In this document: positions 1-9,037 of the stretch, piece by piece
How the letters are laid out: every line of letters starts with the position of its first letter
How positions within the stretch are numbered: the stretch's first letter is position 1
Assembly (NCBI GenBank): GCA_028708425.1
Contig: JAQVYY010000007.1
Coordinates: 33,165 to 97,164, forward strand
DNA: 64,000 nt
Direction of reading: 5' to 3'
Origin: Bacteroidales bacterium
GTDB lineage: Bacteria > Bacteroidota > Bacteroidia > Bacteroidales > Tenuifilaceae
Notes under the pieces: model-generated
The model's input: only the letters and a program-made list of their open reading frames with translations
What the model was told of the DNA's origin: nothing
The model's database searches: none
Translations under genes and position numbers: made by a program

Positions 1-3000
1 TTGGATTAATATTTGTTTTACTTAATTCACCCGGAGTTTCCCCGAAAAGTTCCTTGTACGAGCGGTAAAAATAGGTTCGATTGTTAAAGCCAGTCATGTA
101 AATAATATCCGAAATAGAATGCTTCCCTTCAAAAATCATGCGCCTTGCCTGTTTTAGCCTATAGTTTTTAATTAAACTATGTGGTGTAAAGCCGGTTAAA
201 GCCTTTATTTTCCTGTATAGCTGGGCTTTACTCAAGGCTAAATCTGAAGCCATCTGATCGGCATTAATATTCTCGTTAGTATAATTTGTTTCAACAAATG
301 CTATGCATTTTTTAAGCAGTTCCTTATCCCTTGAAGAGTAATCCTGCTTGAGATCGTAGCTTGGCGTTCCAAAATTTGTTTTGAAATATTCGGATGTTTG
401 CTCGCGCGATTTCAGCAGCCTTTCAATCCTCACAAAAAGGTGCTTTGGATGGAACGGTTTTGGGATGTATGAGTCGGCTCCCATCTCAAGCCCCTCAATC
501 CTATTCTCTATTTCGGAGCGTACTGTAAGAAGGATAACCGGGATATGGCTTGTAAGTATATCACTCTTAATTGTTTTACAAAGCGTTAATCCGTCCATTT
601 CGGGCATCATAACATCACTAACAACCACATCAACCCTCTTGTCCCTTATAATCTCAAGCGCCTGCCTTCCGTTCTGCACCAGATAAACATCGTACTGCTC
701 AGAGAGCATCTTATACAGTAGATTAGAGAGTTCAGGATCGTCCTCGGCCACAAGCACTTTATATTTTTTTGGTGTTGTCCATAGGTTTGGTTTTGATGAT
801 GACTTAATATGTTCAGTCAAAACAGAAAATTCTTCAGAGATATTTTCCAACATATTATTTTGTCCGACCAGATTAGGTGATTGGGCTTCGCTCTCAGGGT
901 GTTTTTTCGAGGGTTGATAAGGAATTGCAACCGTAAATATGCTCCCTTTCCCAAGCTGGCTTTTTGCTGTGATTTCTCCACCATGAAGTTCCACAAGACT
1001 TTTTGTGTAGGCAAGTCCAATTCCAATACCCCTAAATGTTTTGGTATTTCTCTTTAAATCAGGTGCTTGTTGGTAGTAGCTGTCGAATATGTTTGTGATA
1101 GCTTCAGGAGCAATGCCAAGACCCGTATCTTCAACCTCAACTACAATTTTTTCATCAATATGATTCATTTTAATGGTTACCCTGCCACCTGCAGGGGTGT
1201 GTTTAATGGAGTTGCTTAGGAGGTTTAGCATAATCTTCTCCATTTTTTGCGAATCAAGGAGGCAGTAAAGTTCTTCAACCTCAGGTTCAAAGCTAATCTC
1301 TAATTCATTTTCGGTGGCAAAATGACTGAAAATGTCCACAATATTGTTCATTATTCCAATTAGTTCAACAGATTTTAAGTTGAGCTTCTCTCGGCCTGTG
1401 TCAACCTTTCTAAACTCAAGGAGTTCTTGAACAAGCCTTTGCATTCGCCTTGAATTTTGGTAAATAGTTTTGGTGAGTGCCGTTGTTTCGGTGGGCTTTT
1501 TATTTGGATTTAGCAAGCTTGCCGCTGAGGCAAAAATCAAAGTAAGCGGAGTTCCAAATTCATGCGCAAGGTTTGTAAAAAACCTTAGCTTATACTGATT
1601 TAACTCCTTTTCTTTCTGTTGTTGAAGCTTTTCCAGCGCAATTTTATGGTTTCTCCTTATTCTATTATACTGATATCGAAATATAGTGTAAGCTAATGCA
1701 ATAATCAGCATAAAATAGAAAATGTAAGCAGGCCAAGTTCTCCAAATTGGTGGATTTACAGTAATTTGAATGGCTCTAGTTTCATTAGACCAAACCCCAT
1801 CCTCATTTGTTGCCCTAATAAGCAGTTGATATTTACCTGGAGGAACATTAGTGAAATTTGCTTCCCTTTGATTTCCAGCAAAAACCCAATCGGAGTTAAA
1901 GTTTTCAAGTTTATACTCAAATAAACTTTTATCTGGGTTTATGTAGTTTAGCGTAGTAAATTCAACGGTAAAGAAATTCTGATTATATTTTAGTGAAATC
2001 TCATCAAGCTCATCAATACTCTTGTTTAAAATAGCGGTTGAGTCGCTAGGTGAAATTTTCTTGTTATACAGCCTAAAACTGGTAAGTAAGAGCTTTGGAA
2101 AGTTCTCCGATACCTGAATGTTTTCTGGATAAAACCAGTCTAGCCCATTTATTCCACCAAAATAAAACTTCCCTGTTTTTTGTCCTACACGGGCAGCCCC
2201 ATCGGTATATTCATTGCTTTGTAATCCATCGGCACTATTAAAATTTAGGAATTTTCCCTCATTCTTAAAAAACTTGCTTAGCCCCTTATTGGTGCTTATC
2301 CATAAATCACCTTCCACATCCTCAAGTATACCATGAATAGTGTTATTAGGTAATCCATCTTTAATTGTGTAGTGCTCAAAACTATAAGGGGTATAGCTGA
2401 TATTTACCCTGTTAAGCCCACCGCTACTGCCCACCCATAAAATATCGCTTTTGTCAATGTGCAAACTAAGAATATCGTTATCGCTAAGGCCAGCCTTTTG
2501 GGACGTATTAAGCGTGTAATTCTCCATTTGCCCAGAGAGCGTGTTTACCCTGTAAAGTCCTGCACCTCGTGTGCCAAGCCAAAGAATATTCGGCTTTTCC
2601 TCAACTATGGCAAACACAATATTACTACGCAAGGGATCGTATAAACTCTCACCCTTTAAATGCATATAGTTGGTAAGAAAAAACTCGCCATTTTTCCTTT
2701 CAATATTCAGCCCTATAATGCCATAGCCGCTTGTACCTAACCAAACCTGATTAAAAACGTCGATGCAAATAGCGTATACTGAGCCAAATTCCAGGTCTTC
2801 ACCTCCCTTTAAATCTGCGGGAAAGTAATGAAATTCGCCCGTTTCCGTATTCAGAATATCTATCCCAATGCCATCATGGCCAATCCACAGGTTGCCAAAA
2901 CGATCCTCTTGCAACGAAATTACTGCGTTGTTTCTAAGACCATTGGATGTGTTGTAATACTTGGTTTCTCCCGTATGATACGGAATAAAATTCAACCCGT

Positions 3001-4165
3001 TTCCTCTGGTTCCAACCCATAAATTTCCTTTTTTGTCTTCATAAATTGACCTTACAATTTGATGGTTAAGTTGACGTTTTTCTGCTTCGCCGGGGCCAAT
3101 CTGGAAAAATGGTTTTGGCTTTAAGTAGCTTCGAAATACGCCCTCGCCATCTGTTCCAATCCATAATAAATCATCGGGCGTTTCAAATATCGACCAAATT
3201 TTAACTTTCTTATCCGCTAGCTCTGGTATTTGATGAAGCACCGATTGCTTTTTAAAGTTCTCATTAGGGTATATCTGAAAGATATTCCCATCATCTGTTC
3301 CAACCCACAAAAAATCTTTCTCCACCGACTGTTCTATTGCGGTTACAATGAACTCATTCCCTTTTGTATTAAGCAATGTTGCTTCCCAAGTAGTGAGGCT
3401 TATAAGAATCAGCCCGCCGTTTCTTTGGCTCAAAGCTAAATAAGCCTTCCCATTACATTCAGTAAACCAGCTATTCTCAATAGTCGACAAGTTTAATTGT
3501 GGGTGCAGGGTGGATAGGTGGGTCTTGGCTTGAATTTGCAGTGAACCTATATCAACCTTAATCAATGAATCTTGTCGTAAAATAAATAGGCTTTGCTGAA
3601 GAGGTAAAAAGCAGTCGATGCTTTTCATCGCTTCTTCTCTTAATCCCGATATTGCTATGGGTAAAAAATTATTCTCTTTGGATGAAAACCTAAAAAGACC
3701 TAACCCGTATGCATTTACCCAAATATTTCCATCATTTCCAACTCTTCCCTTTAAACTTTCCTCCTTAATACGAGACTCCAGTGATTCAGTAAACCACGAG
3801 GTAAAATTGTCAAAATCGTGAGAGTACCTGTTGATCCCCCTTTCGGTAACTATCCAAAGATTCCCATGCTGGTCTTCAAGCATTCTGCGGATAATGTTAT
3901 TGCTAATGGCATTTTTATCAAAAATATCGGGGATGTATGTTTTAATATTCTTTCCATCAAAACGGTTAAGACCATCCCACGTTCCAAACCACATAAACCC
4001 CCGGGAGTCCTGATAAATAGTGTTTACCGCACTATTTGATAGCCCCATTTCATTGGTAATTCTTAGCGATTGCCAAATGAGTTCATCGCCAAAGACCTTT
4101 CCACCGAAAACGAGAATGAAGAAAATTAACAAAAATTTAGCCGTAAAATTTTTGGCTTTGAACAT
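1..4165 (-). CDS. Hybrid two-component system (HTCS) sensor/regulator, partial at left edge
   Basis: This long minus-strand reading frame is missing from the ORF track because it has no stop inside the window. It starts at the ATG at 4165 and stays open through base 1, about 1,388 codons. A signal peptide is followed by a long region of repeated WxGT/WVGT-like motifs (two-component propeller repeats, roughly residues 30-730), a Y_Y_Y-type domain, and one membrane helix near residue 815. Then come a HisKA domain (NLAHEFGTPLT, H868), a HATPase domain (EDTGLGIAP), a receiver (SDVMMPEMDG, D1184) and an AraC-type HTH ending YKELFGETPGELS. Only the last few residues should be outside the window. 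HTCS proteins bind a glycan fragment in the periplasm and activate the adjacent PUL. Its divergent placement beside 4540-19559 fits that role. The ligand is unknown. Confidence 0.95.
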   Translation of the reverse strand, partial: MFKAKNFTAKFLLIFFILVFGGKVFGDELIWQSLRITNEMGLSNSAVNTIYQDSRGFMWFGTWDGLNRFDGKNIKTYIPDIFDKNAISNNIIRRMLEDQHGNLWIVTERGINRYSHDFDNFTSWFTESLESRIKEESLKGRVGNDGNIWVNAYGLGLFRFSSKENNFLPIAISGLREEAMKSIDCFLPLQQSLFILRQDSLIKVDIGSLQIQAKTHLSTLHPQLNLSTIENSWFTECNGKAYLALSQRNGGLILISLTTWEATLLNTKGNEFIVTAIEQSVEKDFLWVGTDDGNIFQIYPNENFKKQSVLHQIPELADKKVKIWSIFETPDDLLWIGTDGEGVFRSYLKPKPFFQIGPGEAEKRQLNHQIVRSIYEDKKGNLWVGTRGNGLNFIPYHTGETKYYNTSNGLRNNAVISLQEDRFGNLWIGHDGIGIDILNTETGEFHYFPADLKGGEDLEFGSVYAICIDVFNQVWLGTSGYGIIGLNIERKNGEFFLTNYMHLKGESLYDPLRSNIVFAIVEEKPNILWLGTRGAGLYRVNTLSGQMENYTLNTSQKAGLSDNDILSLHIDKSDILWVGSSGGLNRVNISYTPYSFEHYTIKDGLPNNTIHGILEDVEGDLWISTNKGLSKFFKNEGKFLNFNSADGLQSNEYTDGAARVGQKTGKFYFGGINGLDWFYPENIQVSENFPKLLLTSFRLYNKKISPSDSTAILNKSIDELDEISLKYNQNFFTVEFTTLNYINPDKSLFEYKLENFNSDWVFAGNQREANFTNVPPGKYQLLIRATNEDGVWSNETRAIQITVNPPIWRTWPAYIFYFMLIIALAYTIFRYQYNRIRRNHKIALEKLQQQKEKELNQYKLRFFTNLAHEFGTPLTLIFASAASLLNPNKKPTETTALTKTIYQNSRRMQRLVQELLEFRKVDTGREKLNLKSVELIGIMNNIVDIFSHFATENELEISFEPEVEELYCLLDSQKMEKIMLNLLSNSIKHTPAGGRVTIKMNHIDEKIVVEVEDTGLGIAPEAITNIFDSYYQQAPDLKRNTKTFRGIGIGLAYTKSLVELHGGEITAKSQLGKGSIFTVAIPYQPSKKHPESEAQSPNLVGQNNMLENISEEFSVLTEHIKSSSKPNLWTTPKKYKVLVAEDDPELSNLLYKMLSEQYDVYLVQNGRQALEIIRDKRVDVVVSDVMMPEMDGLTLCKTIKSDILTSHIPVILLTVRSEIENRIEGLEMGADSYIPKPFHPKHLFVRIERLLKSREQTSEYFKTNFGTPSYDLKQDYSSRDKELLKKCIAFVETNYTNENINADQMASDLALSKAQLYRKIKALTGFTPHSLIKNYRLKQARRMIFEGKHSISDIIYMTGFNNRTYFYRSYKELFGETPGELSKTNINP

Positions 4166-4343
4166 ATTAATTAGAGTTTAATTTCGACAAGCAAAGGAAT
4201 AATAATAAAATAAAACTAGGCCACCTGATTCTTTTTAATCCTCTAAAATTACAATGAGCAAGTTAATTAAAATTCTATGATAATGCTTAGCCAAGTACCT
4301 TTCTTGATTTTTGGTAATAGGGTGTATAGTATTGCGATTAGAG

Positions 4344-4377
4344 TTGACGGCTCGATACTAATATAGCCTTACCTTTG
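4344..4377 (+). promoter_or_regulatory. Candidate Bacteroidetes-type promoter of the PUL
   Basis: A TACCTTTG matching the -7 consensus TAnnTTTG lies at 4370-4377, with a TTG 23 bases upstream at 4344. The -7 box directly abuts repeat copy A, so a transcript starting a few bases downstream would carry nearly the whole repeat as its 5' leader before the gene at 4540. This is inference from motifs; no start site is known. Confidence 0.4.
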
Positions 4378-4527
4378 TAACACGCATTACTCATCAAATT
4401 TATTAAAGATGAATGTAAATGCGGGTAACCCCCGACCGAGTCGAGCCCAATTTTGGGTAACAAAATTGGCTGTGAGACTTAGTCGCTGTCGGAGACAGCA
4501 ATTATTCGGATGAATAATTGGGGATAA
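4378..4527 (+). repeat. Interspersed structured repeat, copy A (full length)
   Basis: This is a full copy of the ~148-bp family seen eleven times in the window. It runs from TAACACGCATT to TTGGGGATAA. Predicted stems are the outer arms CGCATT/AATGCG; CCAATTTTG/CAAAATTGG (9 bp, perfect); GCTGTC-GGA-GACAGC; and AATTATTC/GAATAATT around GGAT. It ends 12 bases before the start codon at 4540 and is the only copy in the first 35 kb. Confidence 0.9.
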
Positions 4528-4539
4528 AAAAAACATGCT

Positions 4540-7500
4540 ATGCGAACACCAATAAAAAATTTATCCTCACTTGTGGTAATTATAGTATTGATTTTGGCTG
4601 GCCAAGCAAGTGGACAGCAAGTGAATATCCCGAGAATTAGCGTAATGCCCGATTTTCCGCAGCCTTACGATATGCGTAATTGGAAAAAGGTTGCTCGAGG
4701 CTACGATTCCCTTGTTTTTGATCAGAATCTAACGGGCGAACACCTCCCCTTGGTGTTTTTTAGAGACAATTCTGTCAACTATCCTGAGCTACCAAGCTTT
4801 GGACTGCACACTGCTGTTGGCACAAATTCGCCAACCTCTGGCGAAGCTATCAATGTAATCCCTGCTGTTATTGGTGCAACCCTTGTGGGTAACGATAAGA
4901 GCAATCAGTTTGAAAGTAACTGGACTTCAATGGTAAGGGAGTATTTTAATAGACGACCTCAGGAAAACATTTACCTAAATCATCCCCAAACTAGCTCGGG
5001 TAACGACTGGTGGTACGAAACTATGCCCAACGTTTTTTTTATGCAGCTAAAATACCTTTACCCTGATATTCAAGTTTTTGATGAGCAATTACCGATTATG
5101 GCCAATCAGTGGTTGCTCGCGTTAAGAGAAATGGGGGCTACTGACGCTCCCTGGGCATCACCATATATGAACTACCGTGCATGGAGCATGTCAACTATGA
5201 GCCCTTTAGATGAGGGCGTTAAGCAACCCGAGGCTGCAGGGGCAATAGCATGGATTCTATATAATGCCTATTTGGCAACTGATCTAAAGGAATATTTGAA
5301 GGGTGCGGAGTGGGCAATGGAATTTTTAAACGAGTGGACAGATAATCCATCCTACGAGTTGCAACTGCCTTATGGTGTTTATGTTGCAGCCAGAATGAAT
5401 GCAGAGATTGGTACTCAGTATGATGTTGAAAAAATGGTTAACTGGTGCTTCAATAGGGGTGATCTCCGCGGTTGGGGTGCAATTGTGGGTGAGTGGGGTG
5501 GTTTAGATTGCTCTGGACTTATTGGCGAAGCCAATGACAATGGCAACGACTATGCATTTATGATGAATGGTTTTCAGCAAGCGGGAGCGCTAGTTCCAAT
5601 GCTTCGATATGATGAACGTTTCTCGAAAAGTATTGCGAAGTGGGTTTTAAATTTGGCCAATGCATCTCGCCTTTTCTACCCAGCTTATCTTCCTGGTAAT
5701 ATGCAGGATAATGCAGATTGGTCGGAAACATACGACCCAAATTCATTTATTGCGTACGAAGCTCTTCGCGAGGTAAAGCATAATGTTAGCCCCTACGCAA
5801 CTGGGGACGCCATAGCTGGCGGATGGGCTCAAACCAACCTAATGCTTTATGGCTCATCTCACGTTGGTACCTTGGCCGCCATTATTGATACAACCAACGT
5901 GGAAGGAATTCTTCAGCTTGATTTGCTTAAAACCGATTACTATGGACCGGAAGCTTTCCCCACATACCTCTACTATAATCCATTTGACCAAGCTCATTCT
6001 GTGAATTTATATTTGCCTGAAGGCACGTTTAAATTATACGAAGTCATTTCAAATCAGGTTGTTAGTAATTCTCAAACGGGTGTCTCTACTATTAATTTGG
6101 CTGCTGGCGATGTTGCTATGGTTGTATTAGTGCCTCAGGATGCACAAATCGTTAATCAGGGAAAACAAACTTTTGCCAATGATGTAATTATTGATTTCAA
6201 TAACGGGCTTCCTGCAGATAACCTACCTCCTCGAATTAAAGGCTTGGCGGCCTCCGATTCCATTATTACGACGGGTACATCAACAAATATCTACTGTACA
6301 GCATATGATCCAAACAACGAGGAGCTCACATATCATTGGTATTTAAAAGATTCCGACTTCTTAGCTGGTGATATGATAGAGTATGTTGCTCCGCAAGAGG
6401 TTGGTGTGTACACCATTGCGTGTAAGGTTACCAATGAGAGCGGTTTGTCGGATTCATTATCATTAAAAATAAATGTGGTAGAACGAATACCTTACCCTCC
6501 TGAAATACTTGAGGTTAAAGCATCCCCCCGAAAATGCAAACCTGGTGATGTAATTGAACTTTTTTGCAATGCACAGGATTACTATGACGATCCTTTGCAA
6601 TATGAATGGGCTGCTCCTCTGGGAACAATAGTAGGCGATGGAGAAACTGTAACATATACAACTCCAGCAGAGGAGGGCTATCACTACATTTCATGCCTTG
6701 TGAGCAATCCTGATGAATTATTTGCCAAGGATAGCGTACAAATAATTGTTCGGAATTATCAAGATGAACCGGCTGGAGATCTGGTGGCCTTTTATAAGTT
6801 AAGAGGTAATACCGATGACGAAAGCGGAAATAGTTTACACGGAGCTGCGGGAGGGGGAATAACCTGGACCAACGATATGAATGGTAACACCAACTATGCA
6901 GCCTATTTCAATGGTTCATCGGCAAATATTCTCATGCCATCCTCGGAGTTGCTCAATTTTTCCGATGCCCTCTCTATTTCTATGTTTTTGAATGTTAATG
7001 AGATTTCCTCCACTGAGCAACATCCTATTTCACATGGAAGTTGGGAGAATAGATATAAGGTTTCAGTTACCAACGGCAAGCTCCGTTTTACGGTAAATTC
7101 AAGTGCAAGCATTAAGGATCTCGACTCCGAATCGACAGTACAAGCAGGCGAGTGGTACCATTTGGTTGCCCTATATAACGGTGTAGGTATGGAGATTTGG
7201 CTGAATGGCGAGCTGGATGCATTTGTAAATCATTCGGGTACAATTGGCCAATCGCCTGTAAATATGGTTTTGGGTCAAAATCTACCTGGAAATAATAATT
7301 ATAATTTCAATGGAAGTATGGCCTTGGTAAACATTTTCAACTATGGCCTTACTCCTCGTCAAATTGAGGAGAATTACCTGCTTAACATTCCAAATCTAGA
7401 AGAAATATCAGGCAAAAAGGATTTGGTTGTTTACCCAAATCCTGTAAACAACAATTTCGTTAATCTTTTTTTTGATACAAACGGATTGAATTATGTTAAT

Positions 7501-7677
7501 TATCAGCTATTTGATATCAAGGGAAATTTGGTTCTTAATATGAGTTACAACCTATCTGAAAATGGCAGCATTCCCCTTAAAGTAAATTTACCTTCCAATC
7601 TTTTGTCGGGTATGTATTTTCTGAGGGTTGTAACAAATAATGGGAATTTAGCTGCGCATTTCATTATCGCAAAATAA
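4540..7677 (+). CDS. Secreted multidomain glycosidase-like protein with LamG and T9SS sorting domain
   Basis: A 1,045-residue secreted protein. A signal peptide (about residues 1-25) is followed by a ~500-residue region rich in Trp and Tyr (motifs DWWYETMPN, AAGAIAWILYNAYLA, WGAIVGEWGG) that resembles an alpha/alpha-barrel glycosidase but that I cannot place in a CAZy family. Next are two Ig/PKD-like domains (about 560-740), a LamG/concanavalin-like domain (about 745-945), and a C-terminal type A T9SS sorting domain starting VVYPNPVNNNF. The protein should therefore be exported and released or anchored by type IX secretion. The first ~500 residues are paralogous to the lipoprotein at 10345, with shared N-terminal pattern MPxxPxPYxMxNWK. 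It is the first PUL gene and probably binds or cleaves the polymer. Catalytic residues are not assigned. Confidence 0.93.
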   Translation: MRTPIKNLSSLVVIIVLILAGQASGQQVNIPRISVMPDFPQPYDMRNWKKVARGYDSLVFDQNLTGEHLPLVFFRDNSVNYPELPSFGLHTAVGTNSPTSGEAINVIPAVIGATLVGNDKSNQFESNWTSMVREYFNRRPQENIYLNHPQTSSGNDWWYETMPNVFFMQLKYLYPDIQVFDEQLPIMANQWLLALREMGATDAPWASPYMNYRAWSMSTMSPLDEGVKQPEAAGAIAWILYNAYLATDLKEYLKGAEWAMEFLNEWTDNPSYELQLPYGVYVAARMNAEIGTQYDVEKMVNWCFNRGDLRGWGAIVGEWGGLDCSGLIGEANDNGNDYAFMMNGFQQAGALVPMLRYDERFSKSIAKWVLNLANASRLFYPAYLPGNMQDNADWSETYDPNSFIAYEALREVKHNVSPYATGDAIAGGWAQTNLMLYGSSHVGTLAAIIDTTNVEGILQLDLLKTDYYGPEAFPTYLYYNPFDQAHSVNLYLPEGTFKLYEVISNQVVSNSQTGVSTINLAAGDVAMVVLVPQDAQIVNQGKQTFANDVIIDFNNGLPADNLPPRIKGLAASDSIITTGTSTNIYCTAYDPNNEELTYHWYLKDSDFLAGDMIEYVAPQEVGVYTIACKVTNESGLSDSLSLKINVVERIPYPPEILEVKASPRKCKPGDVIELFCNAQDYYDDPLQYEWAAPLGTIVGDGETVTYTTPAEEGYHYISCLVSNPDELFAKDSVQIIVRNYQDEPAGDLVAFYKLRGNTDDESGNSLHGAAGGGITWTNDMNGNTNYAAYFNGSSANILMPSSELLNFSDALSISMFLNVNEISSTEQHPISHGSWENRYKVSVTNGKLRFTVNSSASIKDLDSESTVQAGEWYHLVALYNGVGMEIWLNGELDAFVNHSGTIGQSPVNMVLGQNLPGNNNYNFNGSMALVNIFNYGLTPRQIEENYLLNIPNLEEISGKKDLVVYPNPVNNNFVNLFFDTNGLNYVNYQLFDIKGNLVLNMSYNLSENGSIPLKVNLPSNLLSGMYFLRVVTNNGNLAAHFIIAK

Positions 7678-7786
7678 ACAGTAAAGTTGTCGCAAAAATC
7701 AAATAAATCAATAAATACTGCCATTCTCCACTATTTATAGCTGTTTTGATAATATGATACACTATTTTGAAAACCCAGTGCACACG

Positions 7787-7812
7787 TTTGAGACCATTTG
7801 AATCTATCTTTA
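7787..7812 (+). promoter_or_regulatory. Possible promoter before GH130
   Basis: TATCTTTA at 7805-7812 is one base from the TAnnTTTG -7 consensus, with TTTG at 7787. The spacing is short (14 bases). It lies in the 160-base gap between the first PUL gene and the GH130 gene, so a second transcript start is possible but weakly supported. Confidence 0.2.
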
Positions 7813-7837
7813 TGGTGTAAAAAAACCGACTTAAACT

Positions 7838-8881
7838 ATGAACCTAAGCAAACGATTTAAAGAGAACCCAATTCTCAGACCATCCGATATTAAACCCAGT
7901 ATTGAGGGAATGTATATTGAGTGCTTACTCAATCCTGGCGTTTTTCAGTTCGACGAGAAAATATGGATGCTATGTAGGGTTGCTGAGCGAACCAAGCAAA
8001 TTGACGGTAGTATTAAGGTGCCAATTTTTAACGCCAAAGGCGAAATAGAGATACTTACCTTTGATCACCAAGATCCTAAGCTCGATTACTCCGATCCAAG
8101 GGTAATATCATACGATGGAAAGAGTTACCTAACCACCTTATCGCATTTACGCTTGGTTTGTAGTACCGATGGTAAGGTGTTTACGGAACCCTCTTCATAC
8201 ATGCCAATAACTGGTAAAGGTGCTCTCGAATCATTCGGGATAGAAGACAGTAGGGTTACTCAAATGGACGATGGTTATCACCTTACGTATACCAAGGTAT
8301 CGGATATTGCTGTGGGGGTAGGATATATGTTCACAACGGATTGGAAGAATTTTGAAAGACGAGGAATGATTTTTCCTCCCCATAATAAGGATTGCGCAAT
8401 TTTTGGCTCAAAAATTAACAACAAGTACTTTGCTCTTCACCGGCCTAGTAGCCCAGAGCTGGGCGGTAATTATATTTGGATTGCCGAATCGCCTGATTTA
8501 TTGCATTGGGGTAATCATAAATGCATTGCCATTACGCGCCCTGGCATGTGGGATAGCGCGAGGGTTGGTGCTGGTGCTGCACCAATTGAAACTTCGGAAG
8601 GCTGGCTTGAGATTTACCATGGAGCCGATGAAAATAATCGATACTGCCTTGGTGCTCTTCTCCTCGATAAGGATGACCCCTCTAAGGTTATTTCACGAAG
8701 TATCGAGCCTATAATGGAACCGACAATGGATTATGAGAAAACAGGATTCTTTGGTAACGTAATTTTCACAAATGGCCATATTGTTAAGGGCGATACAATT
8801 ACAATGTATTACGGAGCAAGCGATGAGGTAATTTGTGGGGCAGAGCTATCAATTAAGCAAATCTTAGAATCATTAAAATAG
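7838..8881 (+). CDS. GH130 family glycoside phosphorylase or hydrolase (beta-mannoside-type)
   Basis: A 347-residue protein with no signal peptide, so probably cytoplasmic. Family GH130 features are visible: GIEDSRVT near residue 133 (the conserved ED segment with the catalytic Asp region), PHNKDCAIF near 180, YHGAD near 260 and EPTMDYEKTGFFGNVIF near 291-307, in a five-bladed propeller-size protein. GH130 enzymes known to date act on beta-mannosides (phosphorolysis of mannosyl-glucose or manno-oligosaccharides) or hydrolyse beta-1,2-mannosides. Which of these applies cannot be read from the sequence by eye. It is followed by an MFS transporter gene, a pairing that suggests uptake of a disaccharide or short oligosaccharide followed by internal cleavage. 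Confidence 0.9.
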   Translation: MNLSKRFKENPILRPSDIKPSIEGMYIECLLNPGVFQFDEKIWMLCRVAERTKQIDGSIKVPIFNAKGEIEILTFDHQDPKLDYSDPRVISYDGKSYLTTLSHLRLVCSTDGKVFTEPSSYMPITGKGALESFGIEDSRVTQMDDGYHLTYTKVSDIAVGVGYMFTTDWKNFERRGMIFPPHNKDCAIFGSKINNKYFALHRPSSPELGGNYIWIAESPDLLHWGNHKCIAITRPGMWDSARVGAGAAPIETSEGWLEIYHGADENNRYCLGALLLDKDDPSKVISRSIEPIMEPTMDYEKTGFFGNVIFTNGHIVKGDTITMYYGASDEVICGAELSIKQILESLK

Positions 8882-8950
8882 GATACAACACTTAATAGGA
8901 ACATTCATCTGTAATAGAAACATTATAAGTACAAAATATTGAGCTGATGA

Positions 8951-9004
8951 AACATCCATGGCAATAGACTTAACACACACGCGAAAGACTAACCCATGGA
9001 TGTT
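8951..9004. promoter_or_regulatory. 11-bp perfect inverted repeat between GH130 and MFS genes
   Basis: AACATCCATGG at 8951-8961 is matched by CCATGGATGTT at 8994-9004, a perfect 11-bp dyad with a 32-base spacer. Each arm also contains the palindrome CCATGG. It sits in the 156-base gap upstream of the transporter at 9038. There is no following T-run, so an operator or mRNA processing/attenuation stem is more likely than a terminator. The binding factor is unknown. Confidence 0.45.
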
Positions 9005-9037
9005 CCATATGTACCTTTAAAATAATGAAATAGACAT

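Noticed and set aside
381-4039. Several plus-strand ORFs of 60-101 residues
   Set aside because: They lie antisense to the HTCS gene, which is open across the whole stretch but left out of the track because it has no stop in the window.
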